This document shows positions 28,196 through 37,253 of a stretch of 64,000 nucleotides of DNA, in pieces. Under the pieces are notes generated by a model. The model worked only from the letters and a program-made list of their open reading frames with translations, had not been told where the DNA came from and made no database searches. The stretch spans positions 124,001 to 188,000 of the forward strand of contig MABA01000004.1 of the NCBI GenBank assembly GCA_002162875.1. The letters are read 5' to 3'. The stretch's first letter is position 1, and each line of letters starts with the position of its first letter. The translations under genes were made by a program, and so were the position numbers. The DNA is from Rhodobacterales bacterium 52_120_T64 (GTDB lineage: Bacteria; Pseudomonadota; Alphaproteobacteria; Rhodobacterales; Rhodobacteraceae).

Positions 28196-28982
28196 AAACA
28201 TGCAACGCGCCAAGGGTTGCGCCGAGGTCGGCTTTGGTGCTCGTGGTCTAAAACACCTCTATCAAAGTGGTTGCAGCAAAGCGTTGCTTCCAAAGAATTT
28301 CCAACCAACACCCGAGGCTGTTTTTATTAACACCTCCGGCGGGGCGACAGGCGGCGACAGGCTGAACTATTCTGCTTGGGTTAAGGACGGCGCACGGCTG
28401 GATGTTACAACGCAAGCCGCCGAACGCATCTACCGTGCAACCACTGGTGAGGCTGTGATCACGAACACTCTGACGCTTGGTGAAAACTGTCAAATGGACT
28501 GGGTGCCACAAGAAACCATCTTGTTCGAAAATTCCGCACTAAAGCGCCAGCTAAACGTCACCATGGCTGAAAGCGCGTCCTTGCTGGCGCTCGAAACCTT
28601 AGTTCTTGGCCGCAAGGCGATGGGGGAAATCTTGCACTCCGCATCGCTGTCTGACCAGTGGCGTATCCGCCGCGGGGATCGCCTGATTTATGCCGATGCT
28701 CTGCGGTTCAATGCACCCGATGTGCAAACGCAAAGCACCGCAACCCTCAACGGAAACCGCGCATTGGCAACCATTGTTATTGTTGCCCCTGACGCCGAGG
28801 ATCGCTTGCAATTCGCACGCAGCTTGTTGCCATTCCCTGATGTCGAGGCCGCCGCCTCCGCATGGAGCGGCATCCTGACACTTCGCTTTCTAGCACCCGA
28901 TGCGCAACCGCTTCGTAACGCGCTTATTTCATTTTTAACCCAATTCCGCGGCCGCGATCTGCCCCGTGTCTGGCATATGTAA
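28170..28982 (+). CDS. ureD: Urease accessory protein UreD
   Basis: Scaffold protein that binds apo-urease and recruits UreF and UreG for nickel insertion. From the ATG at 28170 it is 270 residues. Family features are [46 protein letters not shown], and [19 protein letters not shown]. The start is uncertain: ATG 28170 overlaps urtE by 26 bp with a poor ribosome-binding site, and ATG 28200 follows the urtE stop but also has none. A longer frame from 28122 is rejected. Confidence 0.9.
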   Translation: MFDASLPSENMQRAKGCAEVGFGARGLKHLYQSGCSKALLPKNFQPTPEAVFINTSGGATGGDRLNYSAWVKDGARLDVTTQAAERIYRATTGEAVITNTLTLGENCQMDWVPQETILFENSALKRQLNVTMAESASLLALETLVLGRKAMGEILHSASLSDQWRIRRGDRLIYADALRFNAPDVQTQSTATLNGNRALATIVIVAPDAEDRLQFARSLLPFPDVEAAASAWSGILTLRFLAPDAQPLRNALISFLTQFRGRDLPRVWHM

Positions 28983-28992
28983 AGGCAATTCC

Positions 28993-29295
28993 ATGAACCT
29001 GACCCCAAGAGAAAAAGACAAACTGCTGGTTAGCCTCGCCGCAATGGTAGCGCGAAACCGACTGGAACGCGGCGTCAAACTTAACCACCCCGAAGCGATC
29101 GCCCTGATCACCGATTTCGTGGTCGAGGCCGCACGCGATGGCCGCTCCGTCGCTGATCTGATGTCGGCTGGCGCGGGCGTGATCACACGCGAACAATGCA
29201 TGGAAGGGATCCCCGAGATGATCCACAACGTGCAGGTCGAAGCAACTTTTCCCGACGGCACGAAACTCGTGACCGTTCGCCAACCTATAAGATAA
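28993..29295 (+). CDS. ureA: Urease gamma subunit
   Basis: Small structural subunit of urease, 100 residues. The sequence [20 protein letters not shown], the [14 protein letters not shown] block and [20 protein letters not shown] are diagnostic. The ATG at 28993 has AAGG upstream; an earlier in-frame start at 28966 lies inside ureD. It precedes ureB by 9 bp. Confidence 0.96.
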   Translation: MNLTPREKDKLLVSLAAMVARNRLERGVKLNHPEAIALITDFVVEAARDGRSVADLMSAGAGVITREQCMEGIPEMIHNVQVEATFPDGTKLVTVRQPIR

Positions 29296-29304
29296 GAGGC
29301 CGCC

Positions 29305-30279
29305 ATGATCCCCGGAGAAATCTTTCCCGCCAGCGGTTCCATCACCCTCAATGAAGGTGCCGACCACATAATACTTACGGTTTCAAACACCGGCGACCGC
29401 CCCGTACAAGTCGGCAGCCACTATCATTTTGCCGAAGTAAATCCGGCGTTGGATTTCGACCGCGCTGCTGCACACGGCTGGCGTCTGAATATAGCATCGG
29501 GCACCGCCGTGCGGTTCGAGCCGGGCCAAACCCGCGAGGTGACGTTGGTGCCACTTGGCGGCGCGCGGCGGGTGTTTGGGTTTAATGGGGCAGTAATGGG
29601 AGGGGTTGATGTTTTTTCCACCACATCATCGGATAGTGTTGAACGCATATATTTCCTGCTAAAGACATTAATTAAGGCACGTCCATTACATATTATGAAA
29701 CGGGCAGAAGAGTTGCCGGTGATGTCTTCTCATGGGGTGTATTTCGTGTTCCACCCTGACGAGATGCGAACCAAGAGCCCTTTTGAGAAGCGTGTTGTCC
29801 GCATTGGAAAATCTGAACAGCTTTCAGCAAGGCTAAAACAGCACATGGGCGATCTTTCTGGAACGGGCGCACACAGGTCATCTATTTTCCGGCAACATAT
29901 TGGACGCGCGTTGATCATTCGGGATCAAAAAGCCGCGTTTGATAATTGGGGCGACAAAAAGACTCCCACAGACGAAATGAGAGCGCTTGAAATAGTTTTG
30001 GAAACAGAAGTGTCAAACGAGATAAGTCAGCATTCGTTTGTTTGGGTGGAGACAGGGAGCGCAGATGAATCCTCGTATATCGAGCGGAATTCCATTGCGG
30101 TTTTGAGTAACCGTCACCGGAACGGAAAGGATATACAAAGTGATGAATGGCTGGGGAACAATGCGGCTAACGAAAAAATTCGACAATCAGGTTTGTGGAA
30201 TATTAACCACACCACAGATGTTTGCGAACCTGACTTTCTAAAGCACCTATCCGACCTTATTGAATCTCAGCTGTCTTAA
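29305..30279 (+). CDS. ureB: Urease beta subunit fused in frame to a GIY-YIG-like domain
   Basis: Residues 1-99 are a complete urease beta subunit: [54 protein letters not shown] and FGFNGAVMG, where the protein normally ends a few residues later. The frame continues without a stop for another 225 residues. After a linker (100-142) comes a GIY-YIG-like domain: GVYFVF (143-149 region), [19 protein letters not shown] (163-181), [15 protein letters not shown], then [12 protein letters not shown] (258-269) with the expected conserved Glu, and WLGNN plus SGLWNINH near the end. These match, from memory, a family of stand-alone GIY-YIG proteins. The added part is visibly more AT-rich than ureA or ureC. 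An internal ATG at 29596, with GGGG five bases upstream, could also give a separate 227-residue protein. Confidence 0.88.
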   Translation: MIPGEIFPASGSITLNEGADHIILTVSNTGDRPVQVGSHYHFAEVNPALDFDRAAAHGWRLNIASGTAVRFEPGQTREVTLVPLGGARRVFGFNGAVMGGVDVFSTTSSDSVERIYFLLKTLIKARPLHIMKRAEELPVMSSHGVYFVFHPDEMRTKSPFEKRVVRIGKSEQLSARLKQHMGDLSGTGAHRSSIFRQHIGRALIIRDQKAAFDNWGDKKTPTDEMRALEIVLETEVSNEISQHSFVWVETGSADESSYIERNSIAVLSNRHRNGKDIQSDEWLGNNAANEKIRQSGLWNINHTTDVCEPDFLKHLSDLIESQLS

Positions 30280-30300
30280 GATAATCAGGGAAACCGTATA

Positions 30301-32013
30301 ATGCCCACACAAATCCCACGCACATCCTACGCCCATATGTTCGGCCCCACCACAGGCGATAAAATCCGCCTTGCCGACACTGACCTGATTATCGAGGTCG
30401 AACGCGACCTCACCACATACGGCGAAGAAGTCAAATTCGGCGGCGGCAAAACTATCCGCGACGGCATGGGCCAATCCCAAGCCACTCGCGCCGAGGGGGC
30501 GGTTGATACGGTAATCACCAACGCCCTGATCGTCGACCACTCCGGTATCTACAAAGCCGACGTTGGTCTGAAAAACGGCTTGATCCACAAGATTGGCAAG
30601 GCGGGCAATCCCGACACCCAACCCAACGTCGATATTATCATTGGCCCGGGAACCGAGGCAATCGCCGGCGAAGGCCGCATCCTGACGGCCGGCGGGTTCG
30701 ATAGCCACATCCACTTCATCTGCCCCCAGCAAATCGACGACGCTCTGCACTCCGGCATCACCACTATGCTTGGCGGCGGCACCGGCCCCGCACATGGTAC
30801 CTTGGCCACAACCTGCACGCCCGGTGCATGGCACATTGGCCGCATGATGCAATCTGCCGACGCTTTCGCCATGAACCTCGCGTTCGCCGGCAAAGGCAAC
30901 GCCTCCCTGCCTGCCGCGCTGGAAGAACAAGTATTGGGCGGTGCATGTTCCCTGAAACTGCACGAGGATTGGGGCACCACCCCCGCCGCCATCGACAACT
31001 GCCTAAGCGTGGCCGACGCAATGGACGTGCAGGTCATGATCCACACCGATACCCTGAACGAATCCGGTTTTGTCGAACATACAATGAAGGCCATCAAAGG
31101 CCGCACCATCCACGCCTTCCACACCGAGGGTGCTGGCGGCGGTCACGCCCCCGACATCATCAAAATCTGCGGCGAGGATAACGTCCTCCCTGCCTCCACC
31201 AACCCGACACGGCCCTACACGGTCAACACGCTGGAAGAGCATCTCGATATGCTGATGATCTGCCATCATCTGGACAGTGAAATTCCCGAAGACATCGCCT
31301 TCGCGGAAAGCCGCATCCGCCGCGAAACCATCGCTGCCGAGGATATACTTCATGACTTAGGCGCCTTCTCGATCATCGCATCCGACAGCCAAGCCATGGG
31401 GCGTGTGGGCGAAGTTCTGATCCGCACATGGCAAACCGCCGACAAGATGAAAAAGCAGCGCGGCCCGCTGCCCGAGGAAACCGGCGACAACGACAATTAC
31501 CGCGTCCGCCGCTACATCGCCAAATACACGATCAACCCCGCCATCGCGCACGGCCTCTCGAAACATATCGGCAGCATAGCCGAGGGCAAACGCGCCGACC
31601 TCGTCTTCTGGAATCCTGCCTTCTTTGGCGTCAAACCGGAAATGGTCCTGCTGGGCGGCACGATCGTCATGGCACAAATGGGCGACCCGAACGCCTCCAT
31701 CCCGACACCGCAACCGGTCTACTCCCGCCCGATGTTCGGCGCATTTGGCCGCAGCGTCGAAAACTCCGCCGTCATCTTCACCAGCGCTGCAGCGCACGAC
31801 GACGGTATCGCCGGAAAACTCGGCATCGCCAAACAAACCGTTCCCGTTGAAAACACCCGAGGCGGCATTAGCAAAGCCTCGATGATCCTGAACAACGCCA
31901 CACCGGAAGTAGAAGTTGACCCCGAAACCTACGAGGTCCGCGCCGACGGAGTATTGTTGACATGCGAACCCGCCGAAGTGCTACCAATGGCACAGCGGTA
32001 CTTTATGTTTTGA
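30301..32013 (+). CDS. ureC: Urease alpha subunit (catalytic)
   Basis: Nickel-containing catalytic subunit that hydrolyses urea to ammonia and carbamate; 570 residues, normal length. The nickel ligands and catalytic groups are visible: [12 protein letters not shown], the carbamylated Lys in [41 protein letters not shown], and the flap LMICHHLD with its Cys and His. The C-terminus ends PMAQRYFMF as usual. It looks fully functional. It follows the ureB fusion by 21 bp and is followed by an unknown gene rather than directly by ureE. Confidence 0.97.
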   Translation: MPTQIPRTSYAHMFGPTTGDKIRLADTDLIIEVERDLTTYGEEVKFGGGKTIRDGMGQSQATRAEGAVDTVITNALIVDHSGIYKADVGLKNGLIHKIGKAGNPDTQPNVDIIIGPGTEAIAGEGRILTAGGFDSHIHFICPQQIDDALHSGITTMLGGGTGPAHGTLATTCTPGAWHIGRMMQSADAFAMNLAFAGKGNASLPAALEEQVLGGACSLKLHEDWGTTPAAIDNCLSVADAMDVQVMIHTDTLNESGFVEHTMKAIKGRTIHAFHTEGAGGGHAPDIIKICGEDNVLPASTNPTRPYTVNTLEEHLDMLMICHHLDSEIPEDIAFAESRIRRETIAAEDILHDLGAFSIIASDSQAMGRVGEVLIRTWQTADKMKKQRGPLPEETGDNDNYRVRRYIAKYTINPAIAHGLSKHIGSIAEGKRADLVFWNPAFFGVKPEMVLLGGTIVMAQMGDPNASIPTPQPVYSRPMFGAFGRSVENSAVIFTSAAAHDDGIAGKLGIAKQTVPVENTRGGISKASMILNNATPEVEVDPETYEVRADGVLLTCEPAEVLPMAQRYFMF

Positions 32014-32023
32014 GGTGAGAGAT

Positions 32024-32731
32024 ATGGAAACAACTCTAGATGAAGCGCATCAGTTGCAAAATGGCCTTGCGGCAAGGGCCACCGGAGGTGACTTCGCAAA
32101 CCTAGATTATCTCCAGATTAGGTCCAGTCTGATGAATGATTCCAGTACGGAATCCTTGGTTCCAGATTTTGTTCGCCGCTGCAAAAATATTGATCAGTTT
32201 TGGGCATGGATAAAAGACGAAAAACCAACATACGCAGAGCGTCGCAAAATTATATGGGATTCTTTTAGCCCGTTAATTGAGGAAATTGAGACGTTATCCA
32301 AGCCAACAAAGGAAACTTCCGATATATTTGCTACACCAGATTTTTTCGGAACTACAGATTGGCGGCTCACAAATGCTCCTTCTGTTCAAAAAGCTATTTC
32401 TGATGTGTCGTTGAAACTTATTTTGTTGCTCGAATTAGTTAACACAAGCAATACCCTTGGATCTGAAAACTCTGTTATTAATGACATCCAAAAGGCCCAG
32501 TTAATTGCTTTGTTGGAAACTGCTCTAGCAGCCTTAAATGCACCTGCAATTCAAACATCTGCCGCAAGTGGTCTGTTTTCTTGGTTGACGAAGATTTTGA
32601 AAAGGGGGCTGGAGAAAGGAACGGAAAACGGAGTATCTGATGCAATGGGAGATGTAATTGACAGCGGAAAAGACCTCTTTTCCGAGTTAGCACAACAGCC
32701 CGGGATTTCAGACTTAGACAAACTATTATAG
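32024..32731 (+). CDS. Unknown 235-residue passenger protein between ureC and ureE
   Basis: Not a urease gene. The ATG at 32024 has GAGGTG 6 bp upstream (a GTG at 32015 is in frame but less likely). Residues about 25-95 have a distinctive block: NLDYLQIRSSLM, LVPDFVRRCKNIDQFWAWIK and YAERRKIIWDSFSPLIEEIE. From memory this resembles an N-terminal module of uncharacterised proteins found near defence genes, some with abortive-infection domains; that is unverified. The C-terminal half is helical with an amphipathic stretch GLFSWLTKILKRGLEKG and an acidic end. Base composition is clearly more AT-rich than ureC or ureE, which suggests recent transfer. It sits 10 bp after ureC and 7 bp before ureE, so it is co-transcribed with urease. 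Confidence 0.72.
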   Translation: METTLDEAHQLQNGLAARATGGDFANLDYLQIRSSLMNDSSTESLVPDFVRRCKNIDQFWAWIKDEKPTYAERRKIIWDSFSPLIEEIETLSKPTKETSDIFATPDFFGTTDWRLTNAPSVQKAISDVSLKLILLLELVNTSNTLGSENSVINDIQKAQLIALLETALAALNAPAIQTSAASGLFSWLTKILKRGLEKGTENGVSDAMGDVIDSGKDLFSELAQQPGISDLDKLL

Positions 32732-32738
32732 GCAACCC

Positions 32739-33176
32739 ATGACCCGCGCCACAGCCACCCTTCACACCCACGCCGCCACCGACGACACGGTAACGCTCAC
32801 TTATGACGAACGGTTCTTGCGGCGCAAGTTGCTGACCTCGGACAACGGCGAAGAGTTCCTCGTTGATCTCCCCGAAACAATTTCCCTGAACAGCGGCGAT
32901 GCCTTCAAACTCGACGATGGTCGCCTGATCGGTATCATCCCTGCCACTGAGGAGTTGCTCGAAGTCAAAGGCACCGACCTCGTGCGCCTTGCATGGCACA
33001 TCGGTAACCGCCACACGCCCTGCCAACTCGGCACGGATCGCCTGTTAATCCAACGTGATCACGTCATGCGCGATATGTTAACCAAGCTCGGCGCGGAACT
33101 GCGCGATGTGACCGAGGAATTCACCCCCGAAGGCGGCGCTTATGGTCATGGAAGGACCCACGGCCATGCGCATTAA
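32739..33176 (+). CDS. ureE: Urease accessory protein UreE (nickel carrier)
   Basis: Delivers Ni(II) during urease maturation; 145 residues. The N-terminal domain includes LTYDERFLRRKLLTSDNGEEF, and the metal-binding domain has GTDLVRLAWHIGNRHTPCQ and RDHVMRDMLTKLG. The C-terminus ends in a short His-rich tail GHGRTHGHAH, a known nickel-binding feature. It follows the passenger gene by 7 bp. A repeat array lies between its stop and ureF. Confidence 0.95.
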   Translation: MTRATATLHTHAATDDTVTLTYDERFLRRKLLTSDNGEEFLVDLPETISLNSGDAFKLDDGRLIGIIPATEELLEVKGTDLVRLAWHIGNRHTPCQLGTDRLLIQRDHVMRDMLTKLGAELRDVTEEFTPEGGAYGHGRTHGHAH

Positions 33177-33210
33177 CCTTTTCCCCCATGTGCAAAAACG
33201 TACATACGTG

Positions 33211-33240
33211 TTGTGTACGGGTTGTGTACGCATTGTGTAC
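33211..33240 (+). repeat. Triple TTGTGTAC repeat with 11-bp period before ureF
   Basis: TTGTGTAC occurs exactly at 33211, 33222 and 33233, separated by 3 bp each (period 11). The array is in the 74-bp ureE-ureF gap and ends 10 bp before the ureF ATG, covering the place where a ribosome-binding site is expected. A partial related element (TACATACG) precedes it. It could be a protein-binding array on DNA or RNA, or a slipped-strand duplication. Confidence 0.7.
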
Positions 33241-33250
33241 CCGAAAAATC

Positions 33251-33895
33251 ATGGTTAACGCGGGCCTTCACAAGCTGACGCAGTGGCTGTCACCGTCCTA
33301 TCCGGTCGGCTCATTCAGCTATTCGCACGGGTTGGAATGGGTGATTTCCGAAGGTGAAATCACCGACGCTGCGGCGTTGAAAACCTGGCTGCTAGACATC
33401 CTCAATCACGGGGCTGGCCGTAACGATGCTATCTTGCTGGCGCACGCCTACCGCGCCGAAACCCCCTCCGAATTAGCCGAGGTATCAGAGCTGGCAACAG
33501 CCTTCAATCCAAGTGCAGAGCGCCTGTTGGAAACGCAATCTCAAGGCGCGGCTTTCGCGAAAACCACGCGCTCAATCTGGCCCGCCGAGTTATCCGATAT
33601 GCCCTATCCCGTTGCCGTCGGTGCAGCCGCACGTCAACACGCAATACCACTCGACGACACCATCGCCCTCTACCTGCATTCCTTTGCCGCCAATCTGGTT
33701 TCTGCCGCCGTCCGTTTCGTTCCATTGGGGCAAACGGAAGGTCAACGTGTTTTGAGCGAACTATTTGAAGCTATAGATAAAATAACATTTGAAACACAAG
33801 TTTCCACACTCGACGACCTAGGTGGATGCGCCTTTCGTGCCGACATTGCATCGATGAAACACGAGACCCAAACCACAAGGATTTTCCGCTCATGA
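33251..33895 (+). CDS. ureF: Urease accessory protein UreF
   Basis: Works with UreD and UreG to activate urease; 214 residues from the ATG at 33251. It has [21 protein letters not shown] near the N-terminus (quoted here in part: [15 protein letters not shown]), then [20 protein letters not shown], and [18 protein letters not shown] longer frame from 33188 would translate the 11-bp repeats and has no family support. No clear Shine-Dalgarno is seen before 33251, since the repeats occupy that region. Its stop overlaps ureG by 4 bp. Confidence 0.92.
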   Translation: MVNAGLHKLTQWLSPSYPVGSFSYSHGLEWVISEGEITDAAALKTWLLDILNHGAGRNDAILLAHAYRAETPSELAEVSELATAFNPSAERLLETQSQGAAFAKTTRSIWPAELSDMPYPVAVGAAARQHAIPLDDTIALYLHSFAANLVSAAVRFVPLGQTEGQRVLSELFEAIDKITFETQVSTLDDLGGCAFRADIASMKHETQTTRIFRS

Positions 33896-34509
33896 CTTCC
33901 CCAAATGGCCCCTTGCGCGTCGGTATCGGCGGCCCCGTAGGCGCCGGAAAAACCTCCCTGACCGAGGCTTTGTGCAAAGCCATGCGCGATAAATACTCCA
34001 TCGCAGTTGTCACCAACGACATCTACACCAGCGAAGACGCCGAGTACCTGATGCGCGCACAAGCTTTACCACTAGAACGCATCGTTGGCGTGGAAACAGG
34101 CGGCTGCCCGCACACCGCCATTCGTGAAGACGCGTCGATCAATTTGGCGGCTATCGATCAACTAAACAAGGACATCCCCGACCTGGACTTGATCCTTATC
34201 GAAAGCGGCGGCGACAACCTATCGGCCACTTTTTCACCCGAACTTGCCGACCTAACCATCTACGTAATCGACGTAGCCGCCGGTGAAGAAATTCCCCGCA
34301 AAGGCGGTCCCGCAATTACACGCTCCGACTTGCTGGTAATCAACAAAACCGACCTCGCGCCCTATGTTGGCGCGTCGCTAGAAGTGATGGAACGTGACAG
34401 CGAAAGAATGCGCGGAAGTCGTCCTTTTGTGTTTTGTCAGGTGAAAACGAATAAGGGCACTGACGTGGTTGTGGAATTCATTGAAAAGCAAGGCGGATTG
34501 AATCGCTGA
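33892..34509 (+). CDS. ureG: Urease accessory GTPase UreG
   Basis: SIMIBI-class GTPase powering nickel insertion into urease; 205 residues. P-loop [30 protein letters not shown], the nickel-site motif [17 protein letters not shown] (with the CPH triad), [19 protein letters not shown], and the [11 protein letters not shown] guanine motif are all present. It starts at ATG 33892, overlapping ureF by 4 bp. It is the last gene of the urea operon and ends convergent with the PHP gene 44 bp away. Confidence 0.96.
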   Translation: MTSPNGPLRVGIGGPVGAGKTSLTEALCKAMRDKYSIAVVTNDIYTSEDAEYLMRAQALPLERIVGVETGGCPHTAIREDASINLAAIDQLNKDIPDLDLILIESGGDNLSATFSPELADLTIYVIDVAAGEEIPRKGGPAITRSDLLVINKTDLAPYVGASLEVMERDSERMRGSRPFVFCQVKTNKGTDVVVEFIEKQGGLNR

Positions 34510-34553
34510 CAAGGTGCAATTTTTAATCAAAGGTTCTGCATCTCGAAGACCGT

Positions 34554-35480
34554 TTAGCTTTCGCGCCAGATCGGGTTTGACCACGCTCGTTTGCCTGCAC
34601 GATCAATGACGGTGACCCGCACCCACGGAGAGTCAGTTAGGCGGTTCAGCGAAAGCTGTGCTTTGGTTATCGATTGCCCGTGAAGTGTTGCTGTGGATGT
34701 ACCTTTGCCCTGAACGATTATCGTGACGGCAGAGGAGCAATCAACTTCGACGCCTTCTTCAGTGATACGAATATCGTTGATTTGTGGGCCGGTGCTTGAA
34801 TAATATTCACCTGCTTTAAGCGCTGTCAGAAGTGCTTCAGGTGTGTTTTGCGTCGCCTTAACCATGACCCAGCCACCAAAGAAATCAGGTGTATTGAAGT
34901 GTGCATCATCGGTCGCGATCAGGTTTAATTCGCGCCCATCGTTCAACAGATGTTCCAGCGTCATGAACCCTTCGCCACGATCATTGTCAACGACGCAGCC
35001 GTGATTGTAAATTTCAACCGCATGTGCTGCGGTTATTGTGCGGGCATCGGCCTCGGTCATACCGGACCAATGGGGGTGGGCTATGGCGACGAATGCACCG
35101 GCATCGCGTGCGCGTTGTGCGATACTCGTTGCGGATTCCGAGCCTTCCAGAGCGTGAAAGTCAGGGGCATTTGGCGGGGTAAAATCATGCGGCAGTCCCG
35201 CTGCCACAATATGCCATAAGTTACCGTTTTCCATAGACCCGGTATGCAGTTCAGCCCCCGGAATGGTTGTGAAATGGTCATTGTGGAAAGCCGTGGTATC
35301 TGTGATCGGATAGTCGAACAGCCCAACGAAGTGATCTGTAAGCGCAATGAAATCATAGCCTTCGGCCTGATACCTGCGGCAAACTTCTTTAGGCGAAAGG
35401 ACACCGTCTGACCCTGTGGAATGGGTGTGCAGGTTTCCACGATGGAATTTACCTGCGGCGGAGAAAAAGCTGGTCGGCAT
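34554..35480 (-). CDS. PHP-domain metal-dependent phosphoesterase
   Basis: A 308-residue protein with an N-terminal PHP domain. Metal-binding residues appear in GNLHTHSTGSDGVLSPKEV, DFIALTDHFVG, PGAELHT, FVAIAHPHWSG and LNLIATDDAHF, covering the usual four PHP motifs. The C-terminal third (about 225-308) is beta-rich and may be a separate small domain. Such proteins are phosphoesterases acting on nucleotides or small phosphates; the substrate here is unknown. It stands alone on the minus strand. Confidence 0.85.
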   Translation of the reverse strand: MPTSFFSAAGKFHRGNLHTHSTGSDGVLSPKEVCRRYQAEGYDFIALTDHFVGLFDYPITDTTAFHNDHFTTIPGAELHTGSMENGNLWHIVAAGLPHDFTPPNAPDFHALEGSESATSIAQRARDAGAFVAIAHPHWSGMTEADARTITAAHAVEIYNHGCVVDNDRGEGFMTLEHLLNDGRELNLIATDDAHFNTPDFFGGWVMVKATQNTPEALLTALKAGEYYSSTGPQINDIRITEEGVEVDCSSAVTIIVQGKGTSTATLHGQSITKAQLSLNRLTDSPWVRVTVIDRAGKRAWSNPIWRES

Positions 35481-35593
35481 GGCATATCTCTTGTTTCAAG
35501 TGGAGAATCAGACGCTACAATATCTCTTTTCGAAATATGACCAGCGTTGCGAATGATGCCAAGTCTTTTTTCAGATTTAGCCGCGCAGAGAAA

Positions 35594-36757
35594 CTATTTA
35601 TGCGGCTTTGCCAGTATCGGATAATACGCGATGGCAAAACCTGCGAAGGCTGCAATCCACATCGTTGCGGAGATGTATAACAGATAGTTTAGGTGTGGCA
35701 GGAACTCGGTTGTGATCCGCAGCAGTGCTGCAAGAATTATCGCCCCATAAAGCGCCACGATCGCTTTGGTGGACGCAAGCGGGCGGCCCGAATGCCCAAG
35801 GCTAACGCGCGTCATCATGGCCAATGTCACCACGCCGATGACACCAACCATCCATGCATGTGGGATTTGTGTGCCGCCACTGATAGCCAACAGTAGGAAA
35901 CCCAACGGCACAAACGCATATCCAACGTGGAGGATCAACACCAGTGGCTCCGCCACCGTGCGCCAACCAGCCCATCTTGTAAGGCGAATGGCGTGGGCTG
36001 CGCCTGCGATCATGTTAAGCAAACGGCTACCGACGAATTCGGGTGCGGCCAGCCAGAGTAGAACGGCTGCGATGGCAATGGCGATGGCGAAGGCGTCGAA
36101 ACGATTAACGGGGGTGGGCAGGCGGCCCGGACCTTGGCGAACAAGCCAGTTTCGGGTGAAGCTGGGAATGACCCGTCCGCCGATAAGAATGATTAGGGAA
36201 ACGATCGTGCCGACCCCCATCCGGATTCCGTAGCCATTGATCGCTGACCCATTAAGGGTTTCGTAATGGAATATGCCGTTGGAAATGGCCATCAAAGCAA
36301 CGACACCCAGAACCTTCAGGTTTCGCCAGTTCTTTCCTGCAATAATTTCTCGTGCCAGTACAGCACCGAGGACGATCAAGAAAGCGATATCGACCAATGG
36401 AGATATTACTGCCGGTAGCCATTCCGATACGAATATGGCCAACCGACCTGCAACCCATATGCCTGAAAGTCCCACGACCGGCCAACCCAAGACTGGCAAG
36501 CGGCCCGTCCAGTTTGGCACTGCGGTTAATAAGAAACCGGCGATCACGGCGCTTGAATAACCGAAAACCATCTCGTGCATATGCCAGTCCGTGCCAATCA
36601 TGCGACTAGGGATCGGGGTTCCCGTCGCGAGGAAAATCACCCAGAGGATCATGGCGAGTGCGGCCCAGATGCCGGCCAGCAAGAAGAATACCCGAAAGCC
36701 GTGGCTGAACAGGACAGGGCCTTTGTAGGCGCGACGGCGTTCTGAAGTGGTTAACAT
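35594..36757 (-). CDS. nnrS: NnrS family haem/copper membrane protein
   Basis: A 387-residue membrane protein with about 12 helices. Sequences such as FSHGFRVFFLLAGIWAAL, DWHMHEMVFGYSSAVIAGFLLTA, GGRVIPSFTRNW, and MTRVSLGHSGRPL are typical of NnrS, which is linked to nitric-oxide stress and denitrification. I prefer the ATG at 36757 over 36817, because an FNR-type box (36817-36830) overlaps the upper start; with the box near -41, transcription would begin around 36782, leaving 36757 as the first usable ATG. It diverges from a DsrC/TusE-like gene that may share this box. Confidence 0.9.
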   Translation of the reverse strand: MLTTSERRRAYKGPVLFSHGFRVFFLLAGIWAALAMILWVIFLATGTPIPSRMIGTDWHMHEMVFGYSSAVIAGFLLTAVPNWTGRLPVLGWPVVGLSGIWVAGRLAIFVSEWLPAVISPLVDIAFLIVLGAVLAREIIAGKNWRNLKVLGVVALMAISNGIFHYETLNGSAINGYGIRMGVGTIVSLIILIGGRVIPSFTRNWLVRQGPGRLPTPVNRFDAFAIAIAIAAVLLWLAAPEFVGSRLLNMIAGAAHAIRLTRWAGWRTVAEPLVLILHVGYAFVPLGFLLLAISGGTQIPHAWMVGVIGVVTLAMMTRVSLGHSGRPLASTKAIVALYGAIILAALLRITTEFLPHLNYLLYISATMWIAAFAGFAIAYYPILAKPHK

Positions 36758-36816
36758 TGGTGACCCGATCGTTGTGGTGATTTCGCATGGGTTAGTCGAA
36801 CTAAACAAGCGTGACA

Positions 36817-36830
36817 TTGATTTAAATCAT
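36817..36830. promoter_or_regulatory. FNR/NNR-type operator in the nnrS - DsrC-like intergenic region
   Basis: TTGATTTAAATCAT matches the CRP/FNR-family consensus TTGAT-N4-ATCAA at nine of ten fixed positions and is almost palindromic. It lies between the divergent nnrS and DsrC/TusE-like genes and is placed to activate nnrS from about -41. The likely regulator is an FNR or an NO-responsive NnrR/Dnr homologue; none is encoded in this window. Confidence 0.75.
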
Positions 36831-36886
36831 GTTAGACATTCAGCTTTTGCGATATAAATATCTGAAAAATTGGGAAATGAAACATA

Positions 36887-37252
36887 ATGCGGACTAGGCC
36901 GGACCAAACAACCGAAATGGAATTGCTGTCTGGCAAGGTGACGCTGGACGGGCATGGATATATCGTTGACCCCGAAGCGTGGACGCCGAATTTTGCGCGT
37001 GTGGTGGCGGGTTTCGAAAATATTGAACTGACTCAAACCCACTGGGACGTCATTGATTTTATGCGCAAGTCCTATGCCAATCGCGGCGTTGCTGTCGATG
37101 TGCGCCACGTAAACAAGTTTTTAGCCTTACAAAACGGCATCAGCAAGCACGATGGCCGCCGTTTGCTATTTGAACTATTCCCTTATGGATATGTTAAGCA
37201 GGCCGTCAAAATTGCGGGTATGAAACAACCTCGCGCCTGGAGCACGGGTTAG
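36887..37252 (+). CDS. DsrC/TusE-family protein lacking all cysteines
   Basis: A 121-residue DsrC/TusE-like protein: DGHGYIVDPEAWTPNFARVVA, HWDVIDFMRKSYANRGVAVDVRH and LFELFPYGYVKQAVKIAGM follow the family closely. Normal members end with one or two sulfur-carrying Cys residues (for example KPxxCI); here the end is MKQPRAWSTG and the whole protein has no Cys. It therefore cannot act as a persulfide carrier and may be a regulatory or structural paralogue, as proposed for other cysteine-free DsrC homologues. It diverges from nnrS across an FNR-type box. An alternative start is the ATG at 36917. Confidence 0.85.
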   Translation: MRTRPDQTTEMELLSGKVTLDGHGYIVDPEAWTPNFARVVAGFENIELTQTHWDVIDFMRKSYANRGVAVDVRHVNKFLALQNGISKHDGRRLLFELFPYGYVKQAVKIAGMKQPRAWSTG

Positions 37253-37253
37253 C

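Noticed and set aside
33188-33250. N-terminal extension of UreF through the 11-bp repeats
   Set aside because: The added residues only translate the repeats and have no counterpart in UreF; the ATG at 33251 gives the normal N-terminus.
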